A stretch of 64,000 nucleotides of DNA from Deltaproteobacteria bacterium (GCA_019309045.1 JAFDGZ010000009.1:1-64000); one strand, 5' to 3'; counted from the first letter of the stretch, positions 17,413 to 25,961 are shown. Notes: generated from the letters alone by a model not told the origin. Numbers and translations are program-made.

Positions 17413-18402
17413 TCACCAGCGCAGCAGACAACTGCCCCAGGTGAGTCCTCCACCAAAGCCGCAGAGCAGCACATAATCGCCCTTGCTGATCTGTCCCTGG
17501 CGCACCGCCTCATCCAGGGCAACCGCCATGCTGGCCGAGGACATGTTGCCGTACCTGTCGATATTGACAAAGATCTTCTCCATAGGGATTTTCAGTTTTT
17601 TTGCCATGGCCTGCATAATTCGCAGGTTTGCCTGATGGGGTATGATGAGGGAGATCTCTTCGAGGCTGAGGCCGTTTCTCTCCACGGCTTCCTCGCAGGC
17701 CTGTGTGAAGTGTGCCACCGCCACTTTGAATGTCGAGGGAGCATCTAGCAGTCGCAGATAGTGGAGACCCTGGTCCACACTTTCATGGCTGATGGGAGTA
17801 GTCTTAGATCCGCCGCCGGGCATGAGGAGATTTGCCCCGCCTGAGCCGTCTGTATGGAGAATTGTGGAGATGATTTCAGCGCCATTGTTGACCTCGCTTT
17901 CAAGTACTGCGGCGCCAGCACCGTCTCCCCAGAGGATGCATGAACTGCGATCCTGCCAATTGACCGTGCGGCTCATTACCTCGGCGGCAACCACCAGAGC
18001 CGTATGATAGGTGCCATTCTTGAGATATTGTTCGGCTACAGACAGTGCAAAAATGAAACCGCAACACGCTGCTGTCACGTCGAAGGAAACTGCCTTGGCA
18101 GCCTTGATCTTGCTTTCCAGCCAATTTGCCCCCGACGGACAACAGGTATCAGGAGTTATGGTTGCCATGACAATAAGATCCAGGTCAGCTGCCCTTCTGC
18201 CCGCCTGCGACAAAGCCTGCAGGGCAGCTTCTCTTGCTAGATCAGAGCTGCTTTGCTCAGTAGAGGCCACTCTTCTCTCCTTAATACCTGTACGCTTTCG
18301 AATCCACTCATCGGAGGTCTCCACCATGCCTTCGAGGTCAAAATTAGTCAGAACGGCTTTTGGCAAGTAGGATCCGGTGCCTGTAATTCTTATGGATTTC
18401 AT
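17413..18402 (-). CDS. Beta-ketoacyl-ACP synthase III (FabH-like)
   Basis: A 329-aa thiolase-fold condensing enzyme of the KAS III group. The catalytic triad is visible as FDVTAACCGF (Cys 113), IIPHQANLRI (His 256) and YGNMSSAS (Asn 286); GFGGGLTWGS closes the protein. The residue after the catalytic Cys is another Cys where Ser is usual. The start at ATG 18402 has GAGGAG upstream. It heads a minus-strand operon with the YkgJ-like, ferredoxin and radical SAM genes and is not near the usual fab genes, so it may start a special acyl chain rather than serve bulk fatty acid synthesis. Branched-chain or other unusual primers cannot be judged from sequence alone. Confidence 0.88.
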   Translation of the reverse strand: MKSIRITGTGSYLPKAVLTNFDLEGMVETSDEWIRKRTGIKERRVASTEQSSSDLAREAALQALSQAGRRAADLDLIVMATITPDTCCPSGANWLESKIKAAKAVSFDVTAACCGFIFALSVAEQYLKNGTYHTALVVAAEVMSRTVNWQDRSSCILWGDGAGAAVLESEVNNGAEIISTILHTDGSGGANLLMPGGGSKTTPISHESVDQGLHYLRLLDAPSTFKVAVAHFTQACEEAVERNGLSLEEISLIIPHQANLRIMQAMAKKLKIPMEKIFVNIDRYGNMSSASMAVALDEAVRQGQISKGDYVLLCGFGGGLTWGSCLLRW

Positions 18403-18882
18403 GGGGCTCCTCTCGCTGGCCAGCATCCCTCTGCAACCCTTTGTCAAAGTCAGCGGGCGGTCTCCGCTCTGCTATGCTGCTGGTCATCATGGCATGCTCA
18501 TTGGTGGGGACTGCCCCCGCCCAGGTGCCCAGCGCCATATGATTGCCACCACTGCCTGCCTGGAGTCTATTGCAGAATCTTAAACAGACTGTACTCATTC
18601 GTCCAGTGAGAAAAAGAAAAAGGATTTTTTTCAAATGCCTTCATTTTGTTGTTGAGAATTTGGCAAAAATCTTTTAGACTGCGTGCCTAGAATTTTTCGC
18701 CGGCAGATTGCCCAGGCTGACATTGCGAGACCGCCATAAAATGGCGCCACAGCCCTCGGAATGGATCTGTGGAGTGAACAGCCTGAAAAGGCCGCAATGG
18801 CAGACAGCTGTGGGTATTGTTTAGGTGAGACCAACGGGCTTGCCAAGGCAGGGCACACCCGGTAGATGAATACGGCGCGGGG
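18403..18882. other. Intergenic region between divergent KAS III and histidine kinase genes
   Basis: About 480 bases without a supported gene. A minus-strand frame starting MKKILFLFL (18634) runs into the KAS III start in another frame and is not protein-like beyond its first residues. A and T runs near 18608-18680 may be part of divergent promoters, but no clear -35/-10 pair stands out. Confidence 0.4.
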
Positions 18883-20001
18883 ATGTGTTTGATGCGTTCT
18901 TCTCCTCACTGCTCAACCGCCCTTGCTGACTTTGCTGGTGCACAACAAATAGAGAGGTACCGGCGATTATTGGAAAACGGCCCAGTGGTTACCTATACCC
19001 TGGACAGCAAGCTGCAAACTCTCTACATCAGCCCCTATTGCCAGCATATATTCGGTTGCAGCCATCAAGAAATCATAAACGACTTTTCCTTCTGGGACCA
19101 CCACATTCATCCCGAGGACAGAGGTCGCGTCTGCCGCCGCCGGCAGCGGCATCTCGAGGAGGGTGGCCCTTTTACCCTCGAGTATCGGGCAATTCATCGC
19201 GACAGCACCACCCGTCACATTATAAACCACTGCCTGCCAGTTTCTGACAACGGCAGTCTCCAGTATATCGATGGTTTTGTGTACGACATTACCGCTAGGA
19301 AGCACCTGGAAGAACAGCTGGCTCTGGCAGAAAAGATCAAACTTCTCAACGAGCTCTCCCTCAGCGTGGCCCACGAGATTCGCAACCCGCTCACTTCGAT
19401 AGGCGGCTTTGCCCGCTTGCTCTACAGGCGGATGACGGCAGATGACAAGAACCGCCATCATTTGGAAATAATATTAAAGGAAGTAGCTCGCCTGGAAGAC
19501 ACCGTCAATAGAGTTCTAGATAATCTCAAACAGATACGCTTGAGACCTGTGATGAGTGATATCAATGAGGTTGTCACCACTGTACTGGACTGCTTCCAGC
19601 AGGAGTTGCAGCACAGGGGCATCAGCATGCGGCTGCGGTTGAGTCGCGAGGTGCCGCTGCTGAGGATAGATCCCCATCTCATGGAGCAAGCCTTGAGCTC
19701 CGTTATTCACCGTATGCTGAGAACTACTCAGAGCAGCGGCGATCTATGTATTGCCACCTTCAAAGACAAGCTCGAGGCAGTGATCGAGATACAGAGCTCA
19801 GGTTGGAACTCGGCTCCTGCAACAGAGAGCCAACTGTTCTTCCCATTCTATCGGGAGGCCACCTTTGCCAACGACAGCGTTGCACTGTCCCTAGCGCAGC
19901 AGATAATCGCTGAACACGGTGGCCATATGGTGCTGAGAAACGGCTCCACATCGCCGCCTGTTCTCGTTGTCACTTTGCCAATTCCTGACTCGACGCACTG
20001 A
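18883..20001 (+). CDS. PAS-domain histidine-kinase-like protein with degenerate ATPase domain
   Basis: A 372-aa cytoplasmic sensor protein. Residues about 25-140 form a PAS/PAC domain (VVTYTLDSKLQTLYIS ... YIDGFVYDITARK). The phosphoacceptor box SVAHEIRNPLTS (His 164) is intact. The C-terminal ATPase region is degraded: the N-box reads ALSSVIHRMLRTT without the key Asn, the DxGxG motif is not recognisable, and the usual GLGL motif is replaced by DSVALSLAQQII, although FFPFYREA is kept. It may thus be phosphorylated by another kinase or have lost kinase activity. The next sensor gene follows 325 bases downstream on the same strand; no response regulator is adjacent. Confidence 0.82.
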   Translation: MCLMRSSPHCSTALADFAGAQQIERYRRLLENGPVVTYTLDSKLQTLYISPYCQHIFGCSHQEIINDFSFWDHHIHPEDRGRVCRRRQRHLEEGGPFTLEYRAIHRDSTTRHIINHCLPVSDNGSLQYIDGFVYDITARKHLEEQLALAEKIKLLNELSLSVAHEIRNPLTSIGGFARLLYRRMTADDKNRHHLEIILKEVARLEDTVNRVLDNLKQIRLRPVMSDINEVVTTVLDCFQQELQHRGISMRLRLSREVPLLRIDPHLMEQALSSVIHRMLRTTQSSGDLCIATFKDKLEAVIEIQSSGWNSAPATESQLFFPFYREATFANDSVALSLAQQIIAEHGGHMVLRNGSTSPPVLVVTLPIPDSTH

Positions 20002-20180
20002 CAAGCTTTCAGGTCAGCCAATCGCCAGCCAGCCAGGATCCCCGCCACTCACCTGCACGCCAGCTTCTTTAGCTTTCATCAGCACATTTTATGAGGCGCA
20101 TTCCAGTTGCCACTGTTTGCCTTCCCCTGCCACAAGAGTTGCCCTTTTGGCTTCAAGAAATGGGAAAATGCTGAAGGCCC

Positions 20181-20208
20181 TTGCATTGGAGGCTGCGGAC
20201 CTTATAAG
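20181..20208 (+). promoter_or_regulatory. Candidate promoter for the second sensor gene
   Basis: TTGCAT (20181-20186), a 16-base spacer and TATAAG (20203-20208) stand about 120 bases upstream of the sensor start, followed by an alternating AT stretch. Four or five of six bases match each consensus box. This would give the second sensor gene its own transcript. Confidence 0.33.
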
Positions 20209-20326
20209 ATATATATAATATTTGCTGACCACAGGAGGGAGCAGCCAGGCGCCACTGAGCTGCACGGACATGCCGGTGCTGCCGAGCACTGCCAGCCGCA
20301 TTAAATAGAGGCTTATAGGGGTACTC

Positions 20327-21727
20327 ATGGTTCAGAGTCAACTGGAAAATGTCCGGGAAAAGATCAGGAAAAAGAAAGAGAATTATACAAACTACAATTT
20401 CAAGCGGCTCCAGGAAGAGGCCTTTGCCACTTTTTTTGACCTGGCGCAAGAATATACCTCTCTGGACAACTTGTATCTGGTGTGCACCCTGGTCCCCAAA
20501 GAATTTTTCGGGGTAGATTCACGGCTATACCTGGTAGATGACGAAAACGACACTTTGCGGATTGTCTGCTCCAGCATCAAGGGCCTGGATGATGCGTGTA
20601 AGCCAGATGCCCCTGAAATCAAGATTCACAATGAACCATATTTCATTGGGGAATCCTATGTTATTCCCATCCGGGGAAACAAAGCGCTGAGTGATCTGCT
20701 GCCGATACAGCAATTCAAGCAGATTATAGGGATGTTCGAACTTTTCCCCAGCGATAAAATCAGCGACCAGGAAAGATTTTTTCTAGAAAAGTTCACCAAT
20801 CGCATAGGCTACAATCTGCACCAGAAGCAGCTTATTCATCAGAACCTGCACCACATAAAATTTATAAATCAACTGGTAGCTGATATTGAACATAATGTTA
20901 TTTCTCCCAATATTTACTATCGGCTGTTCCTGAAAAAATTACAGAAATGTATTGACGAAAATCGTAGGATTAAAGAAAAAGTACACGAATTAGTGTCATT
21001 TTGCCCAGAAATAGATAATAAAACGTGCGCAAAATTAAGAGACATTTATAATTCAATCGGAGATAATACTGAAGCTTTACTAGATGCAGCTAAAGAAATG
21101 GAAAGACACTACGAGCATACCAGTCTCTACCTCGAAACACTGCTGAGAAGAGAGCACTTTCGTCGAGGCACTTATGTGCTCCGTAAACAGAGATGTAACT
21201 TTAAAACTGAAATTATTGAACCAATACTTGCGCGATATCGTCACCGTCTCGAACAGAAGAATATCAAAATTGACAATCGCTTAGAGGATGTCCCCGATGA
21301 ATTGCTTGAACTGGTGGTGGACAAAGGGTTATTGGCCCAAGTCTATGACAACTTTTTTTCCAACGCAGCCAAATACACTCAAGAAATTGTCGACAACTAT
21401 GGTTCGCGCGTCAAATTTGTCTCGTACGGCAAGAGGATTCTGAAAGATTACTTTGGCAGAGGGGTTGATGGTATAAAGTTTAGTGTGTTTACCACGGGAA
21501 AGCCCATACCAGCCGCCGAGGTGGCCAGACTTTTTGATGAAGGGTATCGGCGGCCGGGCAGTGATCTCGAGGTGGGCAGCGGGCACGGACTTCATTTTGT
21601 CCGGCACATTATTGAGATCCATGGAGGAGAGGTGGGGGTCGATCCTCAAAAGTACGGCAACTCCTTTTTCTTCATCTTACCCTTACGCCGCAACCAAATA
21701 GGTATGTCTGCAGGGGTGGCAGTATAA
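20327..21727 (+). CDS. Sensor histidine-kinase-like protein with GAF-like N-terminus
   Basis: A 466-aa soluble protein. The first 170 residues look like a GAF-type input domain. A possible phosphoacceptor segment is LVADIEHNVIS (His about 189), followed by a helical region. The last 130 residues are an HATPase domain with a good N-box (YDNFFSNAAKY), VFTTGKPIPAAEVARLFDEGY in place of the usual DxGxG, and GSGHGLHFVRHIIEIHGG. The middle of the gene (about 20860-21240) is clearly richer in A and T than its surroundings. The ATG at 20327 follows AGGGG. It is the stronger kinase candidate of the two sensors here, although its H-box is not canonical. Confidence 0.78.
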   Translation: MVQSQLENVREKIRKKKENYTNYNFKRLQEEAFATFFDLAQEYTSLDNLYLVCTLVPKEFFGVDSRLYLVDDENDTLRIVCSSIKGLDDACKPDAPEIKIHNEPYFIGESYVIPIRGNKALSDLLPIQQFKQIIGMFELFPSDKISDQERFFLEKFTNRIGYNLHQKQLIHQNLHHIKFINQLVADIEHNVISPNIYYRLFLKKLQKCIDENRRIKEKVHELVSFCPEIDNKTCAKLRDIYNSIGDNTEALLDAAKEMERHYEHTSLYLETLLRREHFRRGTYVLRKQRCNFKTEIIEPILARYRHRLEQKNIKIDNRLEDVPDELLELVVDKGLLAQVYDNFFSNAAKYTQEIVDNYGSRVKFVSYGKRILKDYFGRGVDGIKFSVFTTGKPIPAAEVARLFDEGYRRPGSDLEVGSGHGLHFVRHIIEIHGGEVGVDPQKYGNSFFFILPLRRNQIGMSAGVAV

Positions 21728-21740
21728 AGAGTGTGTCAAG

Positions 21741-22004
21741 GTGAAAACTCTTGTCTGGTGGCTATTGCGCAGTGCAAGCGCGCTGCTTTCCCTCTTTTTT
21801 CTCTTTTTTGGCATAGAGTTGTGCCGAGCCGCCTTTCGTCTCGAGCAGCCTCACGAGTTTATTCTCACCTTTTTTGCCTCAAGTTTCATCATCCTGATCA
21901 GTGCAGTACTCCTAGTTGGAGCAGCGGTGCGCATGATCAACCGTTTGCGACAGCCGCAAACGCCAGCTGATTTTTCTAGAGATGATCCTCCTGATTCGTC
22001 CTAG
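21741..22004 (+). CDS. Small two-helix membrane protein (87 aa)
   Basis: An unrecognised protein with two hydrophobic segments: residues about 5-27 (LVWWLLRSASALLSLFFLFF) and about 42-65, followed by a basic, then Pro/Asp-rich tail. It probably lies in the inner membrane with both ends in the cytoplasm. It starts with GTG at 21741, 13 bases after the sensor gene, with AAGG-like bases just upstream, so it is likely co-transcribed with that sensor and might be its membrane partner. Confidence 0.6.
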   Translation: MKTLVWWLLRSASALLSLFFLFFGIELCRAAFRLEQPHEFILTFFASSFIILISAVLLVGAAVRMINRLRQPQTPADFSRDDPPDSS

Positions 22005-22117
22005 GCCCGGGCCCTGAAGTTATAGGAAGCACACCAGGGTGGAGGCCACAAAACAGCAGGGTTGTTGTGACTGGCGGAACATGACGAGCACCAGAGAAAG
22101 CTGAGCTTTACAGTGGC

Positions 22118-23053
22118 ATGAATTGCCTGCAACCTGAAATTGTCAACAAGGTGGCTGAGCTCTTTGCTGCCTACCAGGGAATTATTCCCGACTATGCGGC
22201 CTTTTGCCGCCGGGTCTGTCAACCTCTGCCGCTCTATCTTCGCATCAATACTCTAAAGACTACTGTTGGAGCAGCCAGGTCCAGACTGGAGCAACGGGGA
22301 GTCTTGTTGGAGCCTGTGGCAGAGTTGGCTTTTCTCTTCAAGGCTGCTGGAGTTGAGCAGCCTGGCCACCTTTTCGAGTTTGCCCTTGGTCATATCCACA
22401 GCCAGACCTACACTTCGGCGCTGGCAGCCGTTGTCTTGGAAGCTGCTGCAGGTCATGTGGTGCTCGACCTGTGCGCCTCGCCGGGCAGCAAGACCACTCT
22501 TCTTGCCCAGCTCATGGGAAACCGTGGCCTTATCGTGGCCAATGACAAGAGCACCGCCCGTCTCGTTGCTCTGAGGTCGAATCTGAAAAGACTTGGGGTC
22601 GCCAATACCATCACCACCCGATATGGTGGGCAGCACTTTCCCGGCCGCTGCAAGTTCGACCGAATACTGGTGGATGTGCCGTGTTCCGCGGAGGGCTCGC
22701 TACGGCTGACATCGACTGGCAAGCTCCCCAGAAGGCAGAGGAGGATTTCCAGGTTGCCCTCGCTGCAGAAACAGCTGCTTGTGCGAGCCTTCGATCTTCT
22801 CAAGCCGCAAGGAATTTTGCTATATTCAACCTGCACCTACAACCCTGATGAAAATGAAAGTGTGGTCCAGTTTCTTCTGGAAAACAGGCCGGCTGTTATT
22901 CTACCCATACGGCTAGCTGTGCCTCATGCGCCGGGTCTATCTTGCTGGCGAGCGCTAAACTATGAAACTTCCCTCAAAGAGTGCTGGCGATTCTATCCGC
23001 ACCAGGTCGACAGTGTGGGATTCTTCATGGCCAAGATTGCTCCAAGGTGCTGA
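22118..23053 (+). CDS. RsmB/RsmF-type RNA cytosine-C5 methyltransferase, catalytic domain
   Basis: A 311-aa SAM-dependent NOL1/NOP2/Sun-family methyltransferase, modifying cytosine in rRNA or tRNA. Motifs: PLYLRINTLK at the N-terminus, SAM loop DLCASPGSKTT (117-127), DRILVDVPCSAEGS (Cys 189) and LLYSTCTYNPDENE (nucleophile Cys 239). The protein ends right after the usual FFMAKI motif, without the C-terminal PUA-like domain that RsmF-type proteins carry. That domain is found immediately afterwards in another reading frame, overlapping this stop. Either the gene is split into two proteins or there is a frameshift near 23037-23053. Confidence 0.9.
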   Translation: MNCLQPEIVNKVAELFAAYQGIIPDYAAFCRRVCQPLPLYLRINTLKTTVGAARSRLEQRGVLLEPVAELAFLFKAAGVEQPGHLFEFALGHIHSQTYTSALAAVVLEAAAGHVVLDLCASPGSKTTLLAQLMGNRGLIVANDKSTARLVALRSNLKRLGVANTITTRYGGQHFPGRCKFDRILVDVPCSAEGSLRLTSTGKLPRRQRRISRLPSLQKQLLVRAFDLLKPQGILLYSTCTYNPDENESVVQFLLENRPAVILPIRLAVPHAPGLSCWRALNYETSLKECWRFYPHQVDSVGFFMAKIAPRC

Positions 23054-23501
23054 CAGGGAGCAGCTGCTCGAATTTCTCTGGCAGCGCTTTGGCATGTCCC
23101 CAGTTATTTTCGAGCACTACTCACTCTGGCAAAAAGGTGCGTCTGTCTGGCTACTCGCCGCAGATGTGCCTTTGAAGATGCTGAGCACACTACGGATAGA
23201 ATCTGTTGGCCTCCTCTTTCTCAGGAGGGTGGCAGACCGTCTCAAGCCCACCTCAGCAGCTCTGCAGCTCTTTGGCGCTTACGCCAGCAGGAATGTGATC
23301 ACTTTGACAGCGGAGGAATTGCAGGAATTGTGGGCCAACAGGAAGTTGCCCCAGAAATTTCCGGTAAGTCCCGGCTATGTGATTGTCCGTCTGCAAGAGG
23401 AAATTGTTGGTTGCGGGCTCTATCTGGGCGATTGTCTCTTCAGTCAATTTTCAAAAAATCTCTTCATGCCACAAACATGGGAATGTCTCGAGAGAGGCTG
23501 A
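23037..23501 (+). CDS. C-terminal RsmF-like (PUA-type) domain in a separate frame
   Basis: About 154 aa starting from a possible TTG at 23037; no good RBS is seen. It reads like the C-terminal extension of RsmF-type methyltransferases: REQLLEFLWQRFGM, WLLAADVPLKML, RRVADRLKPTSAALQLFG, and a terminal GYVIVRLQEEIVGCGLYLG. The frame is open upstream into the methyltransferase gene and overlaps its last 17 bases. With the catalytic part the total is about 465 aa, the normal size of a one-piece RsmF protein. It is most simply read as the second half of one gene, separated by a real or assembly frameshift, or as a genuinely split subunit. Confidence 0.65.
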   Translation: MLQGADREQLLEFLWQRFGMSPVIFEHYSLWQKGASVWLLAADVPLKMLSTLRIESVGLLFLRRVADRLKPTSAALQLFGAYASRNVITLTAEELQELWANRKLPQKFPVSPGYVIVRLQEEIVGCGLYLGDCLFSQFSKNLFMPQTWECLERG

Positions 23502-23625
23502 GGCGGGTATGGCAAAGGCCAGGTTCAGACACGGCCGGAGCCCGGGTGATATATCTTTGTCTTTTTCCAGCCCACTGGCAAGTGGAGTCGAAGAACATCT
23601 GCTGCAGTGGGGGCTGCAAACCGGC

Positions 23626-23651
23626 AAAAGAAAAAAGGCCTCAAAAGGCCT
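23626..23651 (-). terminator. Intrinsic terminator after the FmdB gene
   Basis: On the minus strand the palindrome AGGCCT is repeated with a four-base loop (23651-23636) and followed by a T-rich run TTTTTCTTTT (23635-23626). It stands about 50 bases downstream of the FmdB-family stop codon. Confidence 0.75.
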
Positions 23652-23703
23652 CTTCGGTGAAATGCTGTTCAACTCCTCGAGCACGTGTCAGCTCAAGGGC
23701 AGA

Positions 23704-23982
23704 TCAGTTGTCTGTTTTTGTCTCTTTGTTAGCCTTTGCAGTAGTTGAGCTCCCTGCAGACTCTTGGCTGCTGCTTTCTTTGCTGGCGCGATTTCCTGCA
23801 TTTTTGCCGGCATAATCAGTGACATACCAGCCCGTGCCTTTGAGATGGAAAGTGCTCAGTGAAACGAGCTTGTGCATCTTTCCATGGCAATGAGGGCAGT
23901 CAGTCAAAGGGGAGTCGGAAAACTTTTGTAACGCCTCTGTAATCCTGCCGCAATTGGTGCATTCATATTCATAGATAGGCAC
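23704..23982 (-). CDS. FmdB-family zinc ribbon protein
   Basis: A 92-aa protein beginning MPIYEYECTNCG with the first Cys pair at 8 and 11 and the second, DCPHC, at 29 and 32, the zinc ribbon of the FmdB family of putative regulators. The tail after residue 60 is Ser/Lys/Glu-rich and probably disordered. It stands alone between convergent and divergent neighbours and has its own terminator. The molecular role of the family is not settled; it was first noted near formamidase genes. Confidence 0.9.
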   Translation of the reverse strand: MPIYEYECTNCGRITEALQKFSDSPLTDCPHCHGKMHKLVSLSTFHLKGTGWYVTDYAGKNAGNRASKESSSQESAGSSTTAKANKETKTDN

Positions 23983-24068
23983 GCAGACTCACCTCCCACC
24001 TACTGTGTGATTGCCATACTTATAGGATCGACAAGTTCGGCTAAAATATAAAGCAAATATTCATTTTG

Positions 24069-24629
24069 TCAAGATGGATTCCTCAGGTCCCTGAATTCCT
24101 CCATGTGGGCATAGTTGCGGTACGCTGCCAACACATAGTCAAGGTGGGACAACCTCAATGGACTCAAGGCTGCTGAGGTAATTGCATGGACCCTGGCCTC
24201 TTCCTTCTGGCGCTCCTCGGGTCCCGTATCGAACCTCTGCAGGAATTTACAGAAGCGAACCACGTGGACCAGTTCGTGGGTAACCACATACACAGCCAGG
24301 GGCAATAGATGGAGTTTCTCATCCCTCTCGGCAGCAGCTATCATGTTGTGGTCTTGCAAACAGATCTTGAAATAGTCGTACTGCCTGCCAGTGCGAGGCT
24401 GACTGATGGGATAACGGCTGTATCGAGTAATCTGGGCGAAAGCCCCTTTGACTATCTCTTCAAATCTGAGATCAGCCAGGGTGCGAATATCGTAGCGCAC
24501 ATGTTTCCACTGGCTGGTGGAAATCTTGAAATAGTTGGCAGTTACATCTTCTGCAATCTCGACTGCCTGCGCTACTATTTGCAACTCGGCAGTACTGAAC
24601 GATTTTATCTCTCCGAATTGTTCCACCAC
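24069..24629 (-). CDS. Unassigned protein with HExxH metallopeptidase-like motif
   Basis: About 186 aa. I do not recognise a named family. It contains VVTHELVHVVRF (HELVH at about 118-122), the zinc-binding HExxH signature, followed by FLQRFDTGPEERQKEEARVHAI, where a downstream Glu or His could be the third ligand. There is no signal peptide and no transmembrane segment. The GTG at 24629 has AGGA six bases upstream; a TTG at 24671 extends the frame by 14 codons. It follows the CMD-family gene on the same strand after about 90 bases. Confidence 0.65.
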   Translation of the reverse strand: MVEQFGEIKSFSTAELQIVAQAVEIAEDVTANYFKISTSQWKHVRYDIRTLADLRFEEIVKGAFAQITRYSRYPISQPRTGRQYDYFKICLQDHNMIAAAERDEKLHLLPLAVYVVTHELVHVVRFCKFLQRFDTGPEERQKEEARVHAITSAALSPLRLSHLDYVLAAYRNYAHMEEFRDLRNPS

Positions 24630-24718
24630 ATGATATCCTGGCCACGGATGGCTGCGCCCCTCGTGCCACAAAGATAAAGATATGCCACTGCAGCTGAAAC
24701 TCCTTCAGCAGATTACCG

Positions 24719-25036
24719 TCAAGAACTACTTGCGGCAAACACTTCTTCCACCCAGCCAATGGCGGCAATCATGGCAGGGAAGCCTACGGTCGTAAGTGCC
24801 AACAAGAGGGCATGATAGATCTCCTCTCTTGTAGCGCCTTGCTCCAGTGCCTTGCGAGCATGAGACTTGACTGCTCCTGGCGAGCCGGCGCCAACAGCCA
24901 CCCCAAGGTTCACCAGGTAGCGCACCTTGCCTTCCAGAGGACCAGCTGACTGGCAGCTAACCCCGAGCTCCTCATAAAGTCTGGCTACTTCCGGATATTG
25001 ACTCTTGAATTGCTGATATGGTTTTGGCAAATACAT
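24719..25036 (-). CDS. Carboxymuconolactone decarboxylase (CMD) family protein
   Basis: A 105-aa CMD/AhpD-fold protein: VRYLVNLGVAVG, SHARKALEQGATREEIYHALLLA and GFPAMIAAI. The CxxC pair of peroxidatic AhpD proteins is absent (KSHARK), so a redox role is unlikely; many such proteins have no known reaction. The start at ATG 25036 follows GGGGGA; a longer frame overlaps the enoyl-CoA hydratase gene and is not favoured. It is 77 bases downstream of that gene, so they may share a transcript. Confidence 0.85.
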   Translation of the reverse strand: MYLPKPYQQFKSQYPEVARLYEELGVSCQSAGPLEGKVRYLVNLGVAVGAGSPGAVKSHARKALEQGATREEIYHALLLALTTVGFPAMIAAIGWVEEVFAASSS

Positions 25037-25113
25037 GGTTCCCCCTTTCGCCTTTGCAGGTTCAGTGACTAGTTGCAACGCCGGGATGTCTTCTCTTTCC
25101 TTTCTCTGCCATG

Positions 25114-25887
25114 CTACTCGGGCCACACTGGTTGGCGCTTTTCTAGAAAGGCTGCCATTCCCTCCCGGGCTACTGGCATGGTGCCATTGGCTGCTATTAC
25201 TTCACTGGCATAGGCGTAGGCTAGCTGCTCCGTCATTTCTATTTGCCTGTAAAATGCCTCTTTGCCCATGGCAATTACTGTACGACTGAACTGGCATATC
25301 TGTTCGGCCAGCTCGAGGACCGCAGCGTCCAGCTGCGAAGGCTCCACAACGCGGTTGAGCAAGCCGAATTGCAGTGCTTGTTCGGCAGAAATAAACTCGC
25401 CGGTAAACAGCATTTCCAATGATCTCTTACGTCCTATGGCGCGGCTCAAGGGCACCATCGGCGTGGTACAAAAGAAACCTATCTTTACCCCCGGGGTGGC
25501 GAAGCGGGCATCAGCGGAGGCAACAGCAAGATCGCAAGCGGCGACCAGTTGACAGCCAGCAGCAGTGGCTACGCCATGCACCTTGGCAATAACGGGCTGG
25601 GGCACCTGGTGGAGGAGAAGCATCATGTTCATACAGGCGGCAAAGATTCGGCGATACTCCAGAATGGAGCTTGGCATAAGTTCGCCGAGGTCATGGCCAG
25701 CAGAAAAGACCGGCCCTTTGCCGGCAAGGACAATTACCCTGACTTGGCGTTGGCGGGCAAGGTCCTCCAGGGCATGGCGCATCTCCTCCAGAAGATTGAG
25801 ACAAAGGGCATTTCGTTTTGCTGCCCTATTCATGGTCAGGGTGGCAATTGGCCCCTCTTTGTCCACCAAGACGTCCTGATAACTCAT
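25114..25887 (-). CDS. Enoyl-CoA hydratase/isomerase family protein
   Basis: A 257-aa crotonase-fold enzyme acting on acyl-CoA thioesters. The oxyanion-hole segments are GPVFSAGHDL and GVATAAGCQLVAACDLAV; ARFATPGVKIGFFCTTPMVPL carries the second conserved region. In hydratases the two catalytic Glu would lie in that part; here the positions are not clearly Glu, so the reaction may be an isomerase or other crotonase reaction. The start at ATG 25887 has GGGAG upstream. It is not in the main beta-oxidation operon at 39-44 kb. Confidence 0.88.
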   Translation of the reverse strand: MSYQDVLVDKEGPIATLTMNRAAKRNALCLNLLEEMRHALEDLARQRQVRVIVLAGKGPVFSAGHDLGELMPSSILEYRRIFAACMNMMLLLHQVPQPVIAKVHGVATAAGCQLVAACDLAVASADARFATPGVKIGFFCTTPMVPLSRAIGRKRSLEMLFTGEFISAEQALQFGLLNRVVEPSQLDAAVLELAEQICQFSRTVIAMGKEAFYRQIEMTEQLAYAYASEVIAANGTMPVAREGMAAFLEKRQPVWPE

Positions 25888-25961
25888 GGTTGCTCCCAGT
25901 GTTTGCGGTTTATTGCATTTGAGGGCCAGCGGCAAACTCGGTCAAAATAAGTCAGCCGATC

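Noticed and set aside
18344-18634. Minus-strand frame with a hydrophobic start (MKKILFLFL)
   Set aside because: Only the first residues look like a signal sequence; the rest overlaps the KAS III start in another frame without conserved features.
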